A stretch of DNA of 56,329 nucleotides from Collinsella sp. AF08-23 (GTDB lineage Bacteria > Actinomycetota > Coriobacteriia > Coriobacteriales > Coriobacteriaceae), in assembly GCF_003479805.1 (NCBI RefSeq), contig NZ_QUHV01000015.1:1-56329 (forward strand), in the 5' to 3' direction. A program made the position numbers and the translations under genes. The notes beneath the pieces are model-generated. The model had not been told where the DNA came from and searched no databases. It was given only the letters and a program-made list of their open reading frames with translations. Below, piece by piece: positions 1 to 8,008 of this stretch (position 1 is the first letter of the stretch; every line of letters begins with the position of its first letter).

Positions 1-276
1 GAGCATTTCCCAGTTGACAAAACTATAGGAACACCCCCCGTTCTCAAAATCCGAACTGAGGGATGGTGTTGACGCGTACGTTCCCGCGTTGGCGTCCATC
101 GGAGTATTAGCTTGTTCCAGCATCGCAGCCATGTCTGCCTGGGCGAGCGCCTGGCCAGCCAACGCCGAGGCGAGCTGCTCGCGCATGCGAGCGGTCTGGT
201 ATGCGCCAACCCCCGCCGGGAACGATCCCAGCGAGCATGATGCGATGAGCAATCCAACGACAACTTTGCGGAACAA
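1..276 (-). CDS. Partial exported protein of unknown function (5' end only)
   Basis: An open frame of 92 codons runs off the left edge. The start is a TTG at 276..274, chosen because GGGGAGG lies 7 nt upstream; no ATG is placed as well. The protein begins MFRKVVVGLLIASC and continues to AGVGAYQ, a typical export signal with a charged start and a hydrophobic core. IASC fits a lipobox (lipidation on Cys14), but VGA|YQ near residue 25 could equally be a signal peptidase I site. The visible mature part is rich in Ala, Gln and Met. No family recognised; most of the gene lies outside the window. Confidence 0.6.
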   Translation of the reverse strand, partial: MFRKVVVGLLIASCSLGSFPAGVGAYQTARMREQLASALAGQALAQADMAAMLEQANTPMDANAGTYASTPSLSSDFENGGCSYSFVNWEML

Positions 277-502
277 AAAGTGACCTCCCCTGCGGGAATG
301 TTCGGAACGCAGATGTCTCAACCTTAACAAACTTTTTGACCCCCGTTAAGCTACATTTTCCTTTCTTTTGCTGTATTGCTAACCCCTACTCACAGATGGG
401 TATTTCCGCCGCAGCTCATTTGGTGACCCACTGGATACGGTAAAACCGACACGGGGGATTGCTCCATATCTGTTACATGATTTGTCGTATATTCCGCGCA
501 GC

Positions 503-533
503 AAAAGGGCGGCCGCATGGCAGCGGCCGCCCC
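503..533 (-). terminator. Rho-independent terminator of the PadR/membrane-protein operon
   Basis: A perfect 10-bp stem (GGGCGGCCGC at 507-516 with its complement at 523-532, loop ATGGCA) is followed on the minus strand by TTTT. It lies about 30 bp after the stop codon at 565. The stretch 277-502 upstream of the left-edge gene shows no gene. Confidence 0.8.
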
Positions 534-564
534 CTCCTCGCATCAATCTCGATAGGCAACGGGT

Positions 565-1860
565 CTACCGGGCGTCGCGCTCGGCGCGATCGACCATGTG
601 CTCGGCGAAATCGTTCCTATACAGGTTATCGCCCTTGAGCTGGCCCCAACCGGCCTCGTTCACCATGCTTGCGTCGAGCGGCACGCCGTAGGCCTCCTCT
701 ACCGCTGCGCGATCGAACACATAGCAATCGTGCTCGTTCACTTCGTCGCTCTCCGAAACAGTCACCTGGATCTTTTGCGCATCGGGCACAGCGCAAAACA
801 GAGCCGTCACGTTATATGCAAGCGCGAGGTCGATCGAATCGCCATCGAAGTAATCCGGAACGCGAACGTAGTCGAAGCGCAGGACGCCGTTGCCGCGCGT
901 CACATCCAAATTCGCAGCCCACTCCCCCATTGGCAAGTTGAAGATGAGCGTGTTGAGGGTGTCCACGTCGTTCATACTCGCATCCGACTGCGCCAGGACA
1001 TCGTTGCTGGAGGAACCCACCACTGCGCGCACCAGCTCGTCAGCCGGCTCGCCATCGAAGTAAACGGGGCCGTTTGGATCCACGTACACGCCTTCATCAC
1101 TCGGAATCGCCGGCGTTGCCGTACCGCTGCCGCTCGCCACCTGGTCGTTCCCACCGCTGCCCTGAGGATCGATCGACTCGTCCTGAGCGCTCGTATAGTG
1201 CTCAAGCGAGCTGATGCCCGCCATCATGTTGCAGCCCATGATGCCGATGGCGAAAAAGATCAAGATGCCCACCACCGAGAGAAGCACCAGAGGCCACACG
1301 CGGCGGCGTTCCACCGGCTGCTCGGGCTGCGGGTGCAAAGTCGCCGCGGGCGGCTCCGCGACGGGCGTAGGGCCGCCAGGACGAGTCGCGCCGGGCTCGA
1401 CGGCCGCAGCGGCGCCCAGAGGAATCGTTGCGGCTGCTCCCAAGGGCGTCGTCGCCGCAGCCGACGCGCCCTCGGAGGAAACCGCAGCCGTGCTGGCGGC
1501 CTCACCCACACGCGCAGTATCTTCATCTTCGTTAGTGCCCGTCTGTGCGGCAGTCGCGACGTCACCATTCGAGCCGGCGCCCTCGGCCTGACCAAATCCC
1601 TCTTCAACAGCCGCAACAGGCACAGATCCCCCATCACTTGCGGCGTCCACATCAGACGGCTCCTCGGCAAACACATCGTCCAGACTCGTAAAGCTCTCCT
1701 TGGTGCGGCGAAGCGCCTCGGTCTCATCCACGCCCTCACTCAGCAGGTCTTCGTAACGCGCCACGAGATTGCCGTAGATTTCCTCTTTAAGCTCGATGTT
1801 CTCGGCCGTGAGCACCTTGCCTTGAAACAGGTGCTCCACATACATGCGCAACTCGTTCAT
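565..1860 (-). CDS. PadR-linked single-pass membrane protein, DUF4825-like C-terminus
   Basis: 431 aa. Residues 1-65 are a charged helical domain (MNELRMYVEHLFQGK...) like the N-terminal domain that precedes permeases and sensors next to PadR genes. Residues about 65-185 are low-complexity Ala/Glu/Pro. One membrane segment (WPLVLLSVVGILIFFAIGIM) follows, then an extracytoplasmic domain with NTLIFNLPMGEW and LALAYNVTALF, resembling DUF4825. The start overlaps the PadR stop by one base (TAATG), so the genes are translationally coupled. A membrane-stress sensor or anti-sigma-like role is a guess from this arrangement; the biochemical function is unknown. Confidence 0.7.
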   Translation of the reverse strand: MNELRMYVEHLFQGKVLTAENIELKEEIYGNLVARYEDLLSEGVDETEALRRTKESFTSLDDVFAEEPSDVDAASDGGSVPVAAVEEGFGQAEGAGSNGDVATAAQTGTNEDEDTARVGEAASTAAVSSEGASAAATTPLGAAATIPLGAAAAVEPGATRPGGPTPVAEPPAATLHPQPEQPVERRRVWPLVLLSVVGILIFFAIGIMGCNMMAGISSLEHYTSAQDESIDPQGSGGNDQVASGSGTATPAIPSDEGVYVDPNGPVYFDGEPADELVRAVVGSSSNDVLAQSDASMNDVDTLNTLIFNLPMGEWAANLDVTRGNGVLRFDYVRVPDYFDGDSIDLALAYNVTALFCAVPDAQKIQVTVSESDEVNEHDCYVFDRAAVEEAYGVPLDASMVNEAGWGQLKGDNLYRNDFAEHMVDRAERDAR

Positions 1861-2216
1861 TATGCGCTCCCTTCCTGCACCAACAAGCGATCAATAATCC
1901 GGCGTACATGGACCCAGCGATCCGTCGCCTCGGTCAGCTCCTGCAGCCCCTCGGCGGTCATGCGGTAGTACTTACGACGCGCGCCTTGGGTCTCATTGCC
2001 CCAATAGCTCTCTACAAAACCCTGAGACTCAAGTCGCTTGAGGCTCGTGTACAACGAGGGCTCTTTCATCTCATACTCGCCCTTGCTGAGCGTGGCGATG
2101 GATTTTAGAATCTCATACCCATAGCTGTCGCCACTCGACAGGATCTTGAGAATGATGGCGTCGATGTTTCCGCGGATCAGGTCACTCACGGCGTCTCGTG
2201 TTGCCACATCAGTCAC
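1860..2216 (-). CDS. PadR family transcriptional regulator
   Basis: 118 aa. The PadR winged-helix core is clear: IDAIILKILSSGDSYGYEIL, then PSLYTSLKRLESQGFVES (recognition helix and start of the wing) and GARRKYYRMTAEG (wing). The short C-terminal helix suits a subfamily-2 dimer. It is the first gene of a two-gene operon with the membrane protein at 565. A dyad inside its own promoter suggests autorepression. Effector unknown. A GGAGGTGAC ribosome site precedes the ATG. Confidence 0.93.
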   Translation of the reverse strand: MTDVATRDAVSDLIRGNIDAIILKILSSGDSYGYEILKSIATLSKGEYEMKEPSLYTSLKRLESQGFVESYWGNETQGARRKYYRMTAEGLQELTEATDRWVHVRRIIDRLLVQEGSA

Positions 2217-2243
2217 CTCCCTTGAGCTCTTAACCGTGCCCTA

Positions 2244-2272
2244 AATGTAACACGTAGTACTGTGTGTGTCGA
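2244..2272 (-). promoter_or_regulatory. padR promoter with operator dyad in the spacer
   Basis: On the minus strand TCGACA (-35, 2272..2267) and TACATT (-10, 2249..2244) are separated by exactly 17 nt. The spacer holds an interrupted palindrome, ACAC-nn-AGTACT-nn-GTGT (2250-2267). A repressor bound there would block polymerase, as expected for PadR autoregulation. Binding by this PadR is inferred. Confidence 0.6.
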
Positions 2273-2281
2273 GGTATTTTG

Positions 2282-2440
2282 TTAGACGGATCTTTGGTCT
2301 TGGCTAAATTTCAACATGATCGGTTTTGACAGAACAAGAACATCCATGTGCACGGCAGCATCTTTGAGCAACAATGTGAACGCGTTAATGCCCGCGCTAT
2401 CTTCGCTGCCAAAGTAGAACTCACCGTTCGGCGTATCCCT
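2282..2440 (-). pseudogene. Possible gene remnant, C-terminal fragment of an unknown protein
   Basis: One minus-strand frame between an in-frame TGA (2443..2441) and a TAA reads as protein-like sequence for 52 residues, including NGEFYFGSEDSAGINAF and DAAVHMDVLVLSKPIM. It has no start codon or ribosome site and its base composition is lower in GC than neighbouring genes. It looks like the tail of a decayed gene. No family recognised. Confidence 0.3.
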
Positions 2441-2946
2441 TCACGAGCCTAAGCCCCATAAGCAGAGTTGCTGCAAAATTCCCTTAACGTGAATTGCTAC
2501 ATACCACACTTCATTAGTTTTTACAAAATCGCAATTTCTTACCTGCGGTTTCACTGCCAAAATTCTGTACTTTTCTGTGGCATTGTTAGTCACATTTTAT
2601 TTGAAGGGAATTTTTCAGCACATAGTCGTTTCGACGACATTGGTAAGCGCGCAAACCCTACCGTCCCCCACAGAGCTCTTGAGCCGAGCCCGGCAATGGA
2701 CTTGCGCCCCATCGCAATATTCGTAGATTCGCACCTAGAGCAGCCGCTTTATGCGAAACGCCATCTTAGGCAAAGTGCAAGTGTGATGTTCATTCAGCGT
2801 GATGTTCATTCGACAATGTGGCATTCGCGATCATCTTAAGCTCAAACAAATTTGTTTAAGCCATCTCGTATTGCAGCAGCAACACAACTCCCAAATGGTA
2901 ACCGAAACTTTGGAAGCCTGTGAGCAGCCTCGCTTACGAGCTCATG
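2441..2946. other. AT-richer intergenic stretch without a convincing gene
   Basis: About 500 bp with clearly lower GC than the rest. A 123-codon plus-strand frame at 2468-2839 has no ribosome site, unusual codon use and no recognisable domain. Nothing else seen. Confidence 0.5.
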
Positions 2947-2981
2947 CAAAAAACCCGGCTCGCACAGGCGAGCCGGGTTTT
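2947..2981 (-). terminator. Strong terminator after rplA
   Basis: A 14-bp stem (AAAACCCGGCTCGC at 2950-2963, complement at 2968-2981, loop ACAG) is followed on the minus strand by a run of T. It ends the ribosomal-protein operon 31 bp after the rplA stop and could also stop plus-strand transcription. Confidence 0.9.
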
Positions 2982-3011
2982 CCGAGTCAAAAGGGTTAAG
3001 CGAGATATCGC

Positions 3012-3722
3012 TTAGGCCTCCATGAAGTTGCGCTGAACGGCGGAGTCAACCTTGACGCCAGGGCCCATGGTAGAGGACACGGAGATGCTCTTGACGTACT
3101 TGCCCTTGGCGGAAGCCGGCTTGACGCGGAGGATCTCGGTGTAGAGGGCGGCGTAGTTCTCAACGAGCTTCTGCTCATCGAAGGAGACCTTGCCCAGTGG
3201 CACGTGGCAGATGCCGTAACGGTCGGCACGATACTCAACGCGGCCGGCCTTGAGCTCAGAGACCATCTTGGCAACGTCCATGGTCACGGTGCCCAGCTTG
3301 GGGTTGGGCATGAGACCACGGGGGCCGAGGATCTTACCGATGCGACCAACCTTGGCCATCATCATCGGGGTGGCGATGGCGGCGTCGAAGTTGATCTCAC
3401 CCTTCTGAATCTGGGCGATGAGCTCGTCGGAACCGATGACATCGGCGCCGGCCTCGGCAGCCTGCTCAGCCTGAGCACCCTCGGCGAACACGGCGACGCG
3501 AACGGTCTTGCCGGTGCCGTGGGGCAGGGAGATGGAGCCACGGATGTTCTGATCGGCCTTACGAGTGTCGATGCCCAGACGGAAGTGAGCCTCAACGGTC
3601 TCGTCGAACTTGGCGGCGGAAAGCTCCTTGACGAGCTTCACGGCCTCAAGCGGAGAGTAGACGGCGGCGCGATCAACCTTAGCCGCAGCCTCGCGGAACT
3701 TCTTGCCATGCTTAGTAGCCAT
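3012..3722 (-). CDS. rplA: 50S ribosomal protein L1
   Basis: 236 aa, the usual L1 length. The start is the ATG of [18 protein letters not shown], with AGGAGG upstream; a longer frame reaching 3764 lacks support. L1 signatures include [23 protein letters not shown] and [15 protein letters not shown]. It binds the L1 stalk of 23S rRNA. L1 usually represses its own operon by binding its mRNA; the 95-nt gap before it contains a small CACGCC/GGCGTG hairpin that could take part, unproven. It is the last gene of the secE-nusG-rplK-rplA unit. Confidence 0.98.
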   Translation of the reverse strand: MATKHGKKFREAAAKVDRAAVYSPLEAVKLVKELSAAKFDETVEAHFRLGIDTRKADQNIRGSISLPHGTGKTVRVAVFAEGAQAEQAAEAGADVIGSDELIAQIQKGEINFDAAIATPMMMAKVGRIGKILGPRGLMPNPKLGTVTMDVAKMVSELKAGRVEYRADRYGICHVPLGKVSFDEQKLVENYAALYTEILRVKPASAKGKYVKSISVSSTMGPGVKVDSAVQRNFMEA

Positions 3723-3817
3723 GTCAATACCTCCTGTGGTGCAGACGGGCGAACCCTCCCACATCGTTCACACGCCCCTTTGGCGTGCGAGTTACCTAAT
3801 AACGAGCGAGCAAATAC

Positions 3818-4246
3818 TTACTCGGCAATGGTGACGCCCATGGAACGGGCGGTACCGGCGACGATCTTCTTGGCCGCATCGATGTCGTTGGCGTTGAGAT
3901 CGGGCATCTTGATCTCGGCGATCTTGGTGAGCTGCTCATCGGAGAGCTGGCCGACCTTATCGCGCTGGGGAACGGCGGAACCGCCCTTGAGACCGAGCTC
4001 CTTCTTAATGAGGTGAGCCGCCGGCGGGGTCTTGCACACGAAGTCGAAGGTACGATCCTCGAAAACGGTGATGACGACCGGGATGATGTCACCCATCTTG
4101 TCCTGCGTGGCGGCGTTGAAAGCCTGGCAGAACTGCATGATGTTGACCTGCGCGGCACCAAGGGCGGGGCCCACGGGCGGAGCGGGGTTGGCCTTGCCGG
4201 CCGGAATCTGAAGCTTGATGACGGTGGCGATCTTCTTCTCTGCCAT
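3818..4246 (-). CDS. rplK: 50S ribosomal protein L11
   Basis: 142 aa. The start is the ATG of [19 protein letters not shown], behind AGGAAGG. The N-terminal domain has the proline-rich switch [11 protein letters not shown], the thiostrepton/GTPase-centre contact. The C-terminal rRNA-binding domain includes TARSMGVTI at the end. It sits at the GTPase-associated centre and takes part in the stringent response with RelA. It lies between nusG and rplA as in most bacteria. Confidence 0.98.
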   Translation of the reverse strand: MAEKKIATVIKLQIPAGKANPAPPVGPALGAAQVNIMQFCQAFNAATQDKMGDIIPVVITVFEDRTFDFVCKTPPAAHLIKKELGLKGGSAVPQRDKVGQLSDEQLTKIAEIKMPDLNANDIDAAKKIVAGTARSMGVTIAE

Positions 4247-4371
4247 GTCACACCTTCCTTGAACGTGGAATATCGAAATCAAATATCGTCAGCGCACGTT
4301 CGCTAGAAGCACGGACACCGATGAGCGGTCGGGGCCGAAGCGCTCAAGCGCGGACAAACAAACGGGAATGC

Positions 4372-4911
4372 TTAGGCAATGACCGTGATCTGGTCGAAGC
4401 TAAGCTCAACGGGAGTCTCGCGGCCGAAGATCATGAGCGTTACCTTGACCTTGGCAGACTCAGGCATGACTTCGGAGACCTTACCGTCGAAATCAGAGAG
4501 CGGGCCGGAGATGACGCGAACCGAAGACCCGACCTCGATATCGACGACAGCACGCTTGGGCGCAGATGCTCCCTTGTCGGTCTTACGCATCATCTTGTTG
4601 TATTCGTCACGGGAAAGCGGGGCGGGCTTGCCGCTGCCGCCGAGAAAACCGGTGACGCCGGGAGTGTTGCGAACACAAGTCCAGGCGTCGTCATCCATCT
4701 CCATACGGACGAGCACATAACCGGGGAAGATCTTGACGTCCTTCTCATCGCGCTTGCCGCCCTCTTTAAGTTCGGTGACACGCTCGGTGGGAATCTGAAT
4801 GTCGAAGATACGATCCTGCATGCCCATGGTCTCGATACGATGCTCAAGATCGGATTTGACACGGTTCTCGTACCCAGAGTAGGTATGTACGACGTACCAG
4901 CGCTTGGACAT
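4372..4911 (-). CDS. nusG: Transcription termination/antitermination factor NusG
   Basis: 179 aa. The N-terminal NGN domain starts at once (KRWYVVHTYSGYENRVKSDL) and contains FPGYVLVRMEMDD and the NTPGVTGFLG loop that contacts RNA polymerase. A KOW domain ends the protein (VRVISGPLSDFDGKVSEV). There is no long acidic N-terminal extension like that of many other Actinobacteria; the organisation is the compact one seen in Bacillota. It starts 4 nt after the secE stop, so the two are co-expressed. Confidence 0.97.
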   Translation of the reverse strand: MSKRWYVVHTYSGYENRVKSDLEHRIETMGMQDRIFDIQIPTERVTELKEGGKRDEKDVKIFPGYVLVRMEMDDDAWTCVRNTPGVTGFLGGSGKPAPLSRDEYNKMMRKTDKGASAPKRAVVDIEVGSSVRVISGPLSDFDGKVSEVMPESAKVKVTLMIFGRETPVELSFDQITVIA

Positions 4912-4915
4912 CTGC

Positions 4916-5173
4916 TTACCCCCTCAAGCCGGCGAAGAGCACGAGGCCCTCACTGATGACAAGATCGAGAACGGCAATCGATACGCCAACGACAATCAGT
5001 GAGGCGCAAACGGCGACGGTGTAGTTGACGAGCTCGTTCTTGGTAGGCCACACAACGCGCTTCATCTCGGAACGAACAGAGGCCATGTATGCCTTGCCGC
5101 GGGCAATGAGGCCAGGCTTCTTGTCTGACTTCTTCGCCTTCGCAGGCGTCTTGGTGCTCTTCTTGTTGGCCAT
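4916..5173 (-). CDS. secE: Preprotein translocase subunit SecE
   Basis: 85 aa. A Lys-rich cytoplasmic tail is followed by the amphipathic helix motif RSEMKRVVWPTKNEL and one membrane span (VAVCASLIVVGVSIAVLDLV). This single-span form is typical outside Enterobacteria. SecE clamps SecY in the translocon. It is coupled to nusG. A terminator-like hairpin lies only 36 bp upstream of the start (see 5209-5239). Confidence 0.95.
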   Translation of the reverse strand: MANKKSTKTPAKAKKSDKKPGLIARGKAYMASVRSEMKRVVWPTKNELVNYTVAVCASLIVVGVSIAVLDLVISEGLVLFAGLRG

Positions 5174-5208
5174 AATGGCTTACCTCCGCGCAATGCGCCT
5201 ATACATTG

Positions 5209-5239
5209 AAAACCGTAAGCCTCGCGAGGAGGCTTACGG
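5209..5239 (-). terminator. Terminator-like hairpin between tRNA-Trp and secE
   Basis: A perfect 11-bp stem (CCGTAAGCCTC and its complement, 5-nt loop) is followed by TTTT on the minus strand. It lies just after tRNA-Trp and 36 bp before the secE start. It may end rpmG-tRNA-Trp transcripts while part of the polymerases read on into secE-nusG. No obvious promoter fits between it and secE. Confidence 0.75.
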
Positions 5240-5248
5240 ATTAAAGAC

Positions 5249-5324
<76 letters not shown>

Positions 5325-5338
5325 GTATGCGAAAGAGA

Positions 5339-5488
5339 CTAGCGAGTCTCCTTGTGCAGCGTATGCTTCTTGCACCAAGGGCAATACTTCTTAATCTCCA
5401 TGCGATCAGGCATGTTTGCCTTGTTCTTGGTGGTCGTGTAATTACGACGCTTGCACTCGGTGCAAGCCAGGGTAACCATAGTGCGCAT
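5339..5488 (-). CDS. rpmG: 50S ribosomal protein L33
   Basis: 49 aa starting [17 protein letters not shown]. Cys pairs CTEC and CPWC form the zinc ribbon, so this is the zinc-containing (C+) L33 type. It is the first gene of the transcript running through tRNA-Trp to secE. GGAGG lies upstream of the ATG and a good promoter lies at 5534-5563. Confidence 0.96.
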   Translation of the reverse strand: MRTMVTLACTECKRRNYTTTKNKANMPDRMEIKKYCPWCKKHTLHKETR

Positions 5489-5533
5489 GTATCTAAACCT
5501 CCATGTACTGCCCCGTTGCGGGCACGGTCGCTA

Positions 5534-5563
5534 ACAATACCATCATCTTGGTAATGCTGTCAA
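5534..5563 (-). promoter_or_regulatory. Promoter of rpmG-tRNA-Trp-(secE-nusG)
   Basis: TTGACA (5563..5558), an 18-nt spacer and TATTGT (5539..5534) on the minus strand, about 45 bp upstream of rpmG. This is a near-consensus sigma-70-type promoter. Confidence 0.75.
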
Positions 5564-5688
5564 TCCCATTGGTATTACCGCGTCTATTCTGCAAATGAGA
5601 TTCACAACTCTTATACAAAAGGCCGTGAAAAGCAGCACAGACGTGAGAATACCCAACACCTTTGGCGCGTTAGGTACGAGACTGGCAG

Positions 5689-5722
5689 AAAAAAGACCCG
5701 GCACCAAATGCGGCGCCGGGTC
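5689..5722 (-). terminator. Terminator after tuf
   Basis: GACCCGGC (5695-5702) pairs with GCCGGGTC (5715-5722) and is followed on the minus strand by six T. It separates tuf from the rpmG promoter. Confidence 0.9.
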
Positions 5723-5753
5723 CCTTAAATACGCCTAGATCAGCGAGTGTAGG

Positions 5754-6944
5754 TTACTCGATGATGGTGGAGACGATACCAGAACCCACGGTGTGACCAC
5801 CCTCGCGGATAGCGAAGCGCAGGCCCTCCTCCATGGCGATCGGGTGAATGAGCTCGCCGGTAATGGTGATGTGGTCACCAGGCATAGCCATCTCGGTGCC
5901 CTCAGGCAGCTTCACGGTACCAGTCACGTCGGTGGTACGGAAGTAGAACTGGGGACGATAACCATCGAAGAACGGGGTGTGACGGCCACCCTCGTCCTTG
6001 GTCAGGACGTAGATCTCGCCAGTGAACTTGGTGTGAGGGGTAACGGAACCCGGCTTGCAGAGAACCTGGCCGCGCTCGATCTCCTCACGCTTGATGCCGC
6101 GGAGCAGCAGGCCGACGTTGTCGCCAGCCTCGCAGAAGTCCATGGACTTGCGGAACATCTCGATGCCGGTGCAGACCGTGGACTTGGTCTCCTTGATGCC
6201 GACGATCTCAACGTTCTCGTTGAGCTTGAGCTCACCGCGCTCGACACGACCGGTAGCGACGGTACCACGACCGGAGATGGTCATGACGTCCTCAACGGCC
6301 ATCAGGAACGGCTTCTCGTTGTCGCGCTCAGGCGTCGGGATGTACTCGTCAACAGCCTTCATGAGCTCGCGGACGGAATCCATCCACTTCTCCTCGCCGT
6401 TGAGGGCGCCGAGAGCGGAACCGCGGATGATCGGCAGGTCGTCTCCCGGGAACTCGTACTCGGAGAGGAGGTCACGGGTCTCCATCTCGACGAGGTCAAT
6501 GAGCTCCTCGTCGTCGACCATGTCGCACTTGTTCAGGAACACGACGATGTAAGGAACGCCGACCTGACGGGCGAGCAGGATGTGCTCGCGGGTCTGGGCC
6601 ATCGGGCCGTCGGTAGCGGCGATAACGAGGATAGCGCCGTCCATCTGGGCAGCACCGGAAATCATGTTCTTGACGTAGTCGGCGTGGCCGGGGCAGTCAA
6701 CGTGAGCGTAGTGACGAGTGGCGGTCTCGTACTCAACGTGGGAAACGGAGATCGTAATGCCGCGCTCGCGCTCCTCGGGAGCCTTGTCGATGTTCTCGAA
6801 GGCGGTGAAGTCGGCCTTGCAGCCCTCGGTCTCAGACAGAGTCTTGGTGATGGCAGCGGTCAGGGTCGTCTTACCGTGGTCAACGTGACCGATGGTGCCG
6901 ATGTTAACATGCGGCTTAGTGCGCTCAAACTTTTCCTTGGCCAT
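5754..6944 (-). CDS. tuf: Elongation factor Tu
   Basis: 396 aa, full length. GTPase motifs: P-loop GHVDHGKT (19-26), [12 protein letters not shown]. Domains 2 and 3 follow and the protein ends [15 protein letters not shown]. It carries aminoacyl-tRNA to the ribosomal A site. It lies downstream of tRNA-Tyr, tRNA-Thr and tRNA-Met in one transcription unit, like the tRNA-tufB operons of Proteobacteria, rather than in the rpsL-fusA operon. Confidence 0.99.
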   Translation of the reverse strand: MAKEKFERTKPHVNIGTIGHVDHGKTTLTAAITKTLSETEGCKADFTAFENIDKAPEERERGITISVSHVEYETATRHYAHVDCPGHADYVKNMISGAAQMDGAILVIAATDGPMAQTREHILLARQVGVPYIVVFLNKCDMVDDEELIDLVEMETRDLLSEYEFPGDDLPIIRGSALGALNGEEKWMDSVRELMKAVDEYIPTPERDNEKPFLMAVEDVMTISGRGTVATGRVERGELKLNENVEIVGIKETKSTVCTGIEMFRKSMDFCEAGDNVGLLLRGIKREEIERGQVLCKPGSVTPHTKFTGEIYVLTKDEGGRHTPFFDGYRPQFYFRTTDVTGTVKLPEGTEMAMPGDHITITGELIHPIAMEEGLRFAIREGGHTVGSGIVSTIIE

Positions 6945-7040
6945 GAAGCCCTCCTTCTGGAAAAGGTTGCCCCCTTTTGGAGCAAGTCCCTACTTAACTT
7001 AAGCGGCCCCCTCGTTTCCTCGGAAGCCGCCCTAGTTACC

Positions 7041-7117
7041 TGGTAGCGGTGACTGGATTCGAACCAGTGACAACACGGGTATGAACCGTGCGCTCTGACC
7101 AACTGAGCTACACCGCC
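7041..7117 (-). tRNA. tRNA-Met (CAU anticodon)
   Basis: 77 nt with encoded CCA. Acceptor GGCGGTG/CACCGCT, anticodon stem CACGG/CCGTG, loop TTCATAC. The closed G1-U72 pair argues against an initiator. Elongator Met is most likely; a lysidine-modified tRNA-Ile2 cannot be fully excluded by sequence alone. Confidence 0.93.
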
Positions 7118-7120
7118 AGA

Positions 7121-7196
7121 TGGAGCCTGCAACCAGACTTGAACTGGTGACCTCTTCGTTACCAACGAAGTGCTCTACCGACTGAGCTATACAGGC
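7121..7196 (-). tRNA. tRNA-Thr (GGU anticodon)
   Basis: 76 nt with encoded CCA. Acceptor GCCTGTA/TGCAGGC, anticodon stem CTTCG/CGAAG, loop TTGGTAA. It sits 3 nt from tRNA-Met and 5 nt from tRNA-Tyr in a tight cluster. Confidence 0.96.
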
Positions 7197-7201
7197 CTGA
7201 C

Positions 7202-7285
7202 TGGTGGGGATGATAGGACTCGAACCTATGAACCCAGAGGGAGCGGATTTACAGTCCGCCGCAGTTGCCGCTGTGCCACATCCCC
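7202..7285 (-). tRNA. tRNA-Tyr (GUA anticodon)
   Basis: 84 nt with encoded CCA and a long variable arm, as expected for bacterial tRNA-Tyr. Acceptor GGGGATG/CATCCCC, anticodon stem GCGGA/TCCGC, loop CTGTAAA. First RNA of the tRNA-tuf transcript. Confidence 0.96.
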
Positions 7286-7344
7286 AGTCTGTCAAACTCA
7301 ACCACGGTCCTTGGTTTCCCTCGTTGCGTGCTCGAGCGAATGGA

Positions 7345-7374
7345 ATAATAAAACGTGAAAACCGGCCATGTCAA
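7345..7374 (-). promoter_or_regulatory. Promoter of tRNA-Tyr-Thr-Met-tuf
   Basis: Consensus TTGACA (7374..7369), 18-nt spacer and TATTAT (7350..7345) on the minus strand, about 60 bp upstream of tRNA-Tyr. Its near-consensus match fits a strong growth-related promoter. Confidence 0.8.
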
Positions 7375-7607
7375 CAATAGCTTTTATATACACGTGTCCG
7401 GGCGTATCGCATTGCAGGTCAATGGCCATATTCTTGATGTGTTGGACCTGTGATTGCCACTCTCTCAGCTCATGTGCACGCATGTTCCGTGCAAGCACTT
7501 TAGGAGGATGCAGCGCTGGGGCGTGATGTCCGTACAGATCTGTGCTCGGCTCGATAGGATCCCGTGCTCGGCCGAATCCCGTGCTCGGTAGGATCTCGTG
7601 CTCGGTG

Positions 7608-7735
7608 TGAGAAAACGTTGGTTTGAAATGACCCTGGTATTTCAAACCCATGATAAATCACATTACCAGGCCCTTTTATGTGAGGAATCCGCAGTTTGAA
7701 ATGTCCCAGCTGTTTCAAACTGCGGATTCCTCACA
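7608..7735. repeat. Double-hairpin intergenic repeat, copy A
   Basis: Two successive inverted repeats with TTTGAAAT...ATTTCAAA-type arms (first at 7622-7647, second at 7694-7720) flank a conserved linker GATAAATCACATTACCA and TATGTGAGGAATCC. The same order occurs at 39798-39930 and, shortened, at 38378-38463. The second hairpin extends to a long stem ending GAGGAATCCGCAG...CTGCGGATTCCTC. It contains no coding sequence; a small palindromic mobile (MITE/REP-like) element is the simplest reading. Confidence 0.7.
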
Positions 7736-7745
7736 CTGCGCGCAA

Positions 7746-7840
7746 GCAACCGGGTTCGATTCCAGCCCGTCATAGCAGAAAGCCCGGCACCGCAAATGGC
7801 ACCGGACTTCTCACCTCAATGGAGCCAGCGACAGGAATCG
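7746..7840. repeat. Duplicated tRNA-Thr 3' end with terminator (truncated tRNA copy)
   Basis: This 95-bp block recurs almost exactly at 7935-8029, where it leads into the complete tRNA-Thr. It holds a terminator hairpin (7777-7813) and the tRNA-Thr 3' part from acceptor to T-loop, stopping at GGAATCG (7834-7840). The tRNA 5' half is missing, so this is not a second tRNA gene. Confidence 0.85.
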
Positions 7841-7952
7841 CCGGACGGCTAGCGCCGCCCTCCTTCCGCTGCGGGCCTCACGGCCCTTGCGCGCTGCGCT
7901 GGCCAACGCTTCGCATTGCCTCAGCTCCGCGCCCGCAACCGGGTTCGATTCC
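7841..7952. repeat. tRNA-associated structured element, Thr copy
   Basis: A GC-rich element between the truncated tRNA copy and the block before the intact tRNA. It shares CCGGnCGGCTnGCGCCGCCC, GCTGCGCTGG and CCTCAGCTCCGC with the element at 33125-33240, and weaker matches with 48646-48765. It can fold into hairpins and ends in an inverted T-arm (GGGTTCGATTCC) identical to that of the neighbouring tRNA-Thr. Confidence 0.75.
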
Positions 7953-7965
7953 GGCCCGTCATAGC

Positions 7966-8002
7966 AGAAAGCCCGGCACCGCAAATGGCACCGGACTTCT
8001 CA
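7966..8002 (-). terminator. Terminator after tRNA-Thr (UGU)
   Basis: On the minus strand AAGTCCGGTGCC pairs with GGTGCCGGGCTT (three G-U pairs) followed by TCTGC, directly after the tRNA. The same hairpin is duplicated at 7777-7813. Confidence 0.6.
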
Positions 8003-8008
8003 CCTCAA

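Noticed and set aside
2468..2839. 123-codon plus-strand frame
   Set aside because: AT-rich, no ribosome site, unlike codon use of the genome, no domain recognised.
7298..7718. Two minus-strand frames of 72 and 117 codons
   Set aside because: They cross the tRNA-tuf promoter and double-hairpin repeat A and have repetitive translations.
7746..7840. A second tRNA-Thr gene (and likewise extra tRNA-Val at 33061 and tRNA-Glu at 48583)
   Set aside because: Only the 3' part from the T-loop is present; D-arm and anticodon arm are missing.
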